Below are positions 60,874 to 64,000 of a stretch of DNA of 64,000 nucleotides, one piece after another. The notes under the pieces are model-generated. The model did no database searches, had not been told where the DNA came from, and worked only from the letters and a program-made list of their open reading frames with translations. Origin of the DNA: Streptomyces sp. 1222.5 (lineage in GTDB: Bacteria; Actinomycetota; Actinomycetes; Streptomycetales; Streptomycetaceae). Position numbers and translations under genes: made by a program. Positions within the stretch are counted from its first letter, which is position 1, and the number at the start of each line of letters is the position of its first letter. The stretch is taken from positions 1,922,001 to 1,986,000 of the forward strand of contig NZ_FNSZ01000001.1 of NCBI RefSeq assembly GCF_900105245.1, read 5' to 3'.

Positions 60874-63060
60874 TCAGGTGGCGGACACCGCCGGTCCTCG
60901 GGTCTGCGCCTCGGCGGGGGACGTCGCCGGCTCGGTCTCCGGGGGTTCCATGCGGTCCAGGCGGAGTCTGGTGTGCAGGCGGCGCAGCGGGCCCGGTGCC
61001 CACCAGTTGACGCTGCCGAGCAGCGCCATCAACGAAGGCACCAGCAGGGCCCGTACCACCGTCGCGTCGACCAGCACGGCGAACGCCGTGCCGAGGCCCA
61101 GCTCCTGCACGAAGACCAGCCGGGACAGCGCGAGCGCGCCCACCGCCAGGCAGAACAGCGCCGCCGCCGAGGTGACGATCGGGCCGGTCCTGGCCAGGCC
61201 CTCGGCCACGGCCTCCCGGTCGTCGAGGCCCGCTCCCCTGCCCTCCTTGATCCGGCCCAGCAGGAAGACGTTGTAGTCCGTGGAGAGCCCGAAGGCCAGG
61301 GCGAAGACGAGGACCGGGGTGGTCGCCTCGATGCCGTTCTGGGCGGTGAGACCGAGGTTGCCGTCCTGGAACACCCACACCAGGAAGCCGAGGGCGGCAC
61401 CGGTGGACAGCGTGTTCATCAGCAGCGCCTTGAACGGCAGGATCACCGAACCGGAGAAGGCGAACAGCAGCACCAGGGTGATCAGCGCGAGGATCCCGGC
61501 GGCCGACGGCACCTTGTCGGCGATGCTGGCCTTCTGTGCGAGGAAGTCGGCGCTCACCCCGGTGTAGCGGGCCGGCACCGGCGCCGGGACGTCCTGCACC
61601 TTCGCCGCCGCGTCCTTGGCCGTGGTGCCGAGCGGGGCGCCGCGCAGCACCGCGTCGACCTCCCAGTGCCGGGCGTCGAGACGGAACGGGGTGCCCACCG
61701 ACTCCACGCCCGGGACGCGGCCGATCCGCTGGGCATAGGCGGCGAGTTCCGTGCCGCCGGGGGTGTCGAGGACGATCTGCAGCGGCGCGGCGGGCGGCTT
61801 GTCGAAGTCGCGGGTCAGGGCCCGGGACACCTTGCCGGCGCTCGTGGAGGCGGGCAGCGTCGAGGGGTCGGCGCCGGTGAACTTCAGACCGGCGACCGGT
61901 GCCGCCACGAGCAGCAGCACCGCCGTCGCCGCGACCGCGACCACCACGGGCCGGCGCATCACGCCGGAGGCGATCCGGTGCCAGCGGTCACCGGCCTCCT
62001 CCCGTGCGGTGCTGTCGCGCTGCCAGCGGCGCGGGGCGAGGGAGTTGACCCGCCGCCCGAGCAGGGCGAGCAGGGCGGGCAGTCCGAGCAGGGCGAACAG
62101 GGCCGCCGAGACGACGGTGATGACGCCGGCGAGGCCCATGGAGCGCAGGTACGGGTGCGGGAAGACGGTGATGGCGGCCAGTGCCGCGGCCACCGTCAGG
62201 GAGCTGAAGAACACCGTCCGCCCGGCGGTCGCGACGGTGCGCGCGACGGCCTGGCGGCCCGGACCGTGGACCGCCAGTTCCTCACGGTAGCGGGAGACGA
62301 TGAGCAGTCCGAAGTCGACCGCGAGGCCGAGGCCCAGCGCGAACGCGAGGTTGAGGGCGCCGGTGGAGACGTCCATGAACTCGGTGGCGGCGCGCAGTCC
62401 GGCGAGGGTGAGCAACAGGGTGACGATCGCGCCGGCCAGCGGCACCAGGGCGGCGACGACGCCCCGGAACACCAGCACCAGCAGGATCAGGATGAACGGC
62501 AGCGCGAGACTCTCGGCCTTGGCGAGGTCCTCGTTGGACACCGAGGCGACCTGGACGTGACCCGGGGTCGAACCGCCCAGCCAGGCCCTGCCCTTGAGCT
62601 CGGGGTTGTCGGCGATGGCCTTCTGGAGCGCCTTCTCCGCGTCGACGGTGTCCTTCTCCCGCATGGGGGCCACCGTGCCGAGAACGACCGTGCTGTGCCC
62701 GTCCCTGCTGATCAGCGCCGGGTCGGTGGCGTAGTCGACGACCTGCTTGATCTCCGGGCGCCCGCGCAGCAGGGCCACCGCGGCGGACACCGGCGCGGGC
62801 GGCGGGGCCTTCGGGTCGAGGGCCGCGTCGGTGCGCACGAGTACGGCGTAGCCCTGCTGGGCGTCGACGCCGGTGGCCTGCTGGATGATCCGGCGGGCCG
62901 TGACGTTGGCGCCGCCCGGGTCGTCGTAGTCGGAGAGTCCGTTGGTGAGCTTGCTGTCGACGGTGCCGCCGAAGAAGGCGGCGAGGACGGCCGCCAGGAC
63001 CGCCAGTAACAGGGCGGCGCGCCGCCTGACGTGCAGTGCGGAGCCCAGGGCAGAGAACAT
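60874..63060 (-). CDS. MMPL/RND-family transporter
   Basis: 728 aa. Twelve membrane spans are arranged as 1 + 5 + 1 + 5 with two extracytoplasmic loops (about residues 35-190 and 370-510). FALGLGLAVDFGLLIVSRYREEL and FALAFGLSTDYNVFLLGRIKEG are the duplicated proton-relay motifs of MMPL proteins. These pumps often export lipids or lipidated products in actinobacteria, which would suit a fatty-acyl tetronate. It has a SARP-like box 44-61 bases upstream, so it likely belongs to the island. Confidence 0.92.
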   Translation of the reverse strand: MFSALGSALHVRRRAALLLAVLAAVLAAFFGGTVDSKLTNGLSDYDDPGGANVTARRIIQQATGVDAQQGYAVLVRTDAALDPKAPPPAPVSAAVALLRGRPEIKQVVDYATDPALISRDGHSTVVLGTVAPMREKDTVDAEKALQKAIADNPELKGRAWLGGSTPGHVQVASVSNEDLAKAESLALPFILILLVLVFRGVVAALVPLAGAIVTLLLTLAGLRAATEFMDVSTGALNLAFALGLGLAVDFGLLIVSRYREELAVHGPGRQAVARTVATAGRTVFFSSLTVAAALAAITVFPHPYLRSMGLAGVITVVSAALFALLGLPALLALLGRRVNSLAPRRWQRDSTAREEAGDRWHRIASGVMRRPVVVAVAATAVLLLVAAPVAGLKFTGADPSTLPASTSAGKVSRALTRDFDKPPAAPLQIVLDTPGGTELAAYAQRIGRVPGVESVGTPFRLDARHWEVDAVLRGAPLGTTAKDAAAKVQDVPAPVPARYTGVSADFLAQKASIADKVPSAAGILALITLVLLFAFSGSVILPFKALLMNTLSTGAALGFLVWVFQDGNLGLTAQNGIEATTPVLVFALAFGLSTDYNVFLLGRIKEGRGAGLDDREAVAEGLARTGPIVTSAAALFCLAVGALALSRLVFVQELGLGTAFAVLVDATVVRALLVPSLMALLGSVNWWAPGPLRRLHTRLRLDRMEPPETEPATSPAEAQTRGPAVSAT

Positions 63061-63103
63061 GGATCGTCACCTTCCGTTGGTGTACGCAGTGTTCTAGCGA
63101 GCG

Positions 63104-63121
63104 CTTTAGCCCCGCTGAAGG
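63104..63121 (-). promoter_or_regulatory. SARP-box-like repeat 10 (MMPL exporter)
   Basis: Gene orientation CCTTCAG-CGGG-GCTAAAG, followed about eight bases later by TAGAAC. It lies 44 bases upstream of the MMPL start. Confidence 0.65.
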
Positions 63122-63208
63122 CGAGGGGGCGAGACTCGGCCACACGCGCTCGCCCATGACCGCGCCGTGCGGTCCGCGCGTTCGCCCTTGCCGCGACGGG
63201 AGACCCAG

Positions 63209-64000
63209 TTGATCGACAACATGTTCGTCATTGACGCCACCGTGCACCCGTACAACGTGGCGGACAGCAATCTGCGCAAGGACGGCGAGTTCCCCGACCT
63301 GCACGCGTTCGCGCTGCGGGAGATGCTCTGGGGCATGCACGAGCGCTTCGCGACCGCCGGCTCCGGCATCCCGCGTGAGGTGTTCTGCACCGACTGGCCG
63401 CCGGAGCTGCTCGCCTGGACCATGTTCACCGAGTCCGACGTGGACATGGCCGTCAACCACCGGCTGCGCATCGACGCCGTCTTCGAGGACGGCCTGTGCA
63501 ACGGGGAGAAGAACCAGGTGCTGGCCGAGAAGTGGCCGCGGCGGATCGTGCCGTACGCCGGGATCAACCCCGCCCTCGGCATCGAGGCCTGTCTGCGGGA
63601 CCTGCGCGAACAGGTGGCGCGGGTGCCGGGCACGATCGGCATCAAGATGTACCCCAACGCCGGTTCCCCGGACGTCAGCTGGCGGCTCGACGACCCCGAG
63701 TTCACCCCGTTGTTCGAGCTCGCCAAGGAACTCGGCATAAAGATCATCGCGTTGCACAAGATCGTGCCCAACGGACTGGTGCCGCTCGGCCCGTTCGGGA
63801 TCGACGACCTCGAGACCGTCGCCATCCGGCACATCGACCTCTCCTTCGAGATCGTGCACGCCGGCCTCCCGCCCTTCGTGGAGGAGGTCGCCATGGCGCT
63901 GATGCGGCTGCCCAACGTCTACGCCAACCTGGAGATCACCTCGGCGATCCTGGCGCACGGCATGGGGTACGTCGAGGAGGCGCTGGCCCAGCTGATCTCG
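63209..64000 (+). CDS. Amidohydrolase-family protein, 3' end outside window
   Basis: At least 264 aa, open to the last base. Start is TTG 63209 or ATG 63221. The opening MFVIDATVHPYNVAD has the metal-binding HxxH-like site of the Amidohydro_2 group at the end of strand 1, altered to H-P-Y-N. Later GTIGIKMYPNAG, IIALHKI and SFEIVHAGLPPFVEEV supply the barrel His residues. Members are decarboxylases, hydratases or hydrolases of small acids. Role in the island unknown; it is divergent from the MMPL gene across 148 bases. Confidence 0.82.
   Translation, partial: MIDNMFVIDATVHPYNVADSNLRKDGEFPDLHAFALREMLWGMHERFATAGSGIPREVFCTDWPPELLAWTMFTESDVDMAVNHRLRIDAVFEDGLCNGEKNQVLAEKWPRRIVPYAGINPALGIEACLRDLREQVARVPGTIGIKMYPNAGSPDVSWRLDDPEFTPLFELAKELGIKIIALHKIVPNGLVPLGPFGIDDLETVAIRHIDLSFEIVHAGLPPFVEEVAMALMRLPNVYANLEITSAILAHGMGYVEEALAQLIS

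Overview
The window is high-GC, Streptomyces-like DNA. The evidence is codon use with G/C-rich third positions, GTG and TTG starts, many 4-bp ATGA/GTGA gene overlaps, a SARP regulator, an AfsA homologue and phosphatidylserine synthase/decarboxylase genes. No strain name can be read from the sequence. I saw no tRNA, rRNA, insertion sequence or CRISPR array.

Region 1 (1-18.2 kb) is chromosomal core. It opens inside a two-domain 3-hydroxyacyl-CoA dehydrogenase. A TetR regulator follows, then a tight ethylmalonyl-CoA pathway operon: crotonyl-CoA carboxylase/reductase, ethylmalonyl-CoA mutase, a CitE-type lyase, a MaoC hydratase and an acyl-CoA dehydrogenase. From memory the order matches the S. 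coelicolor ccr-meaA region. Next come psd-pssA, glycerate kinase, an ADP-ribosylglycohydrolase, a Nudix hydrolase, a small VapB-like antitoxin, a small membrane protein, a sirtuin, Ogt, an Ada-AlkA fusion and a methylenetetrahydrofolate reductase-like protein.

Region 2 (18.5-63.1 kb) is an accessory biosynthetic island. Its left part (18.5-34.3 kb) looks like a RiPP locus. It has a 57-codon candidate precursor peptide overlapping a fused leader-binding/YcaO cyclodehydratase, and a stand-alone protein resembling only the N-terminal domain of SagB azoline dehydrogenases. It also has an unusual acyl-carrier set: an amino-acid-decarboxylase-ACP fusion, an AMP ligase, and a KASIII with a CerJ/DpsC-type Cys-His-Asp triad. 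A P450, an FAD monooxygenase, an MFS exporter, small proteins and a NarL-type two-component pair complete it. The middle (34.4-41.8 kb) holds a 2-oxoacid:ferredoxin oxidoreductase with its ferredoxin, an AfsA homologue and a large SARP. The right part (41.9-58.2 kb) is an acyltetronate assembly line: FAAL, ACP, two acyl-CoA-dehydrogenase-like proteins, a KS-AT-ACP module, a KASIII-like tetronate synthase, a second ACP, an E2-fold acyltransferase, an AbyA5/Agg5-like hydrolase, a PPTase and an FkbH glyceryl-ACP synthase. Hemerythrin, SRPBCC, TetR and MMPL genes close the island, and an amidohydrolase runs off the end.

The two biosynthetic halves appear to be one regulon. A bipartite direct repeat (heptamers ending in AG, 4-bp spacer, 11-bp period), the geometry of SARP boxes, lies about 45-100 bp upstream of most transcription units in both halves, and the island encodes a SARP. 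The leading hypothesis is a co-regulated RiPP plus lipid-tetronate pathway. Whether it makes one hybrid molecule or two compounds cannot be decided from sequence.
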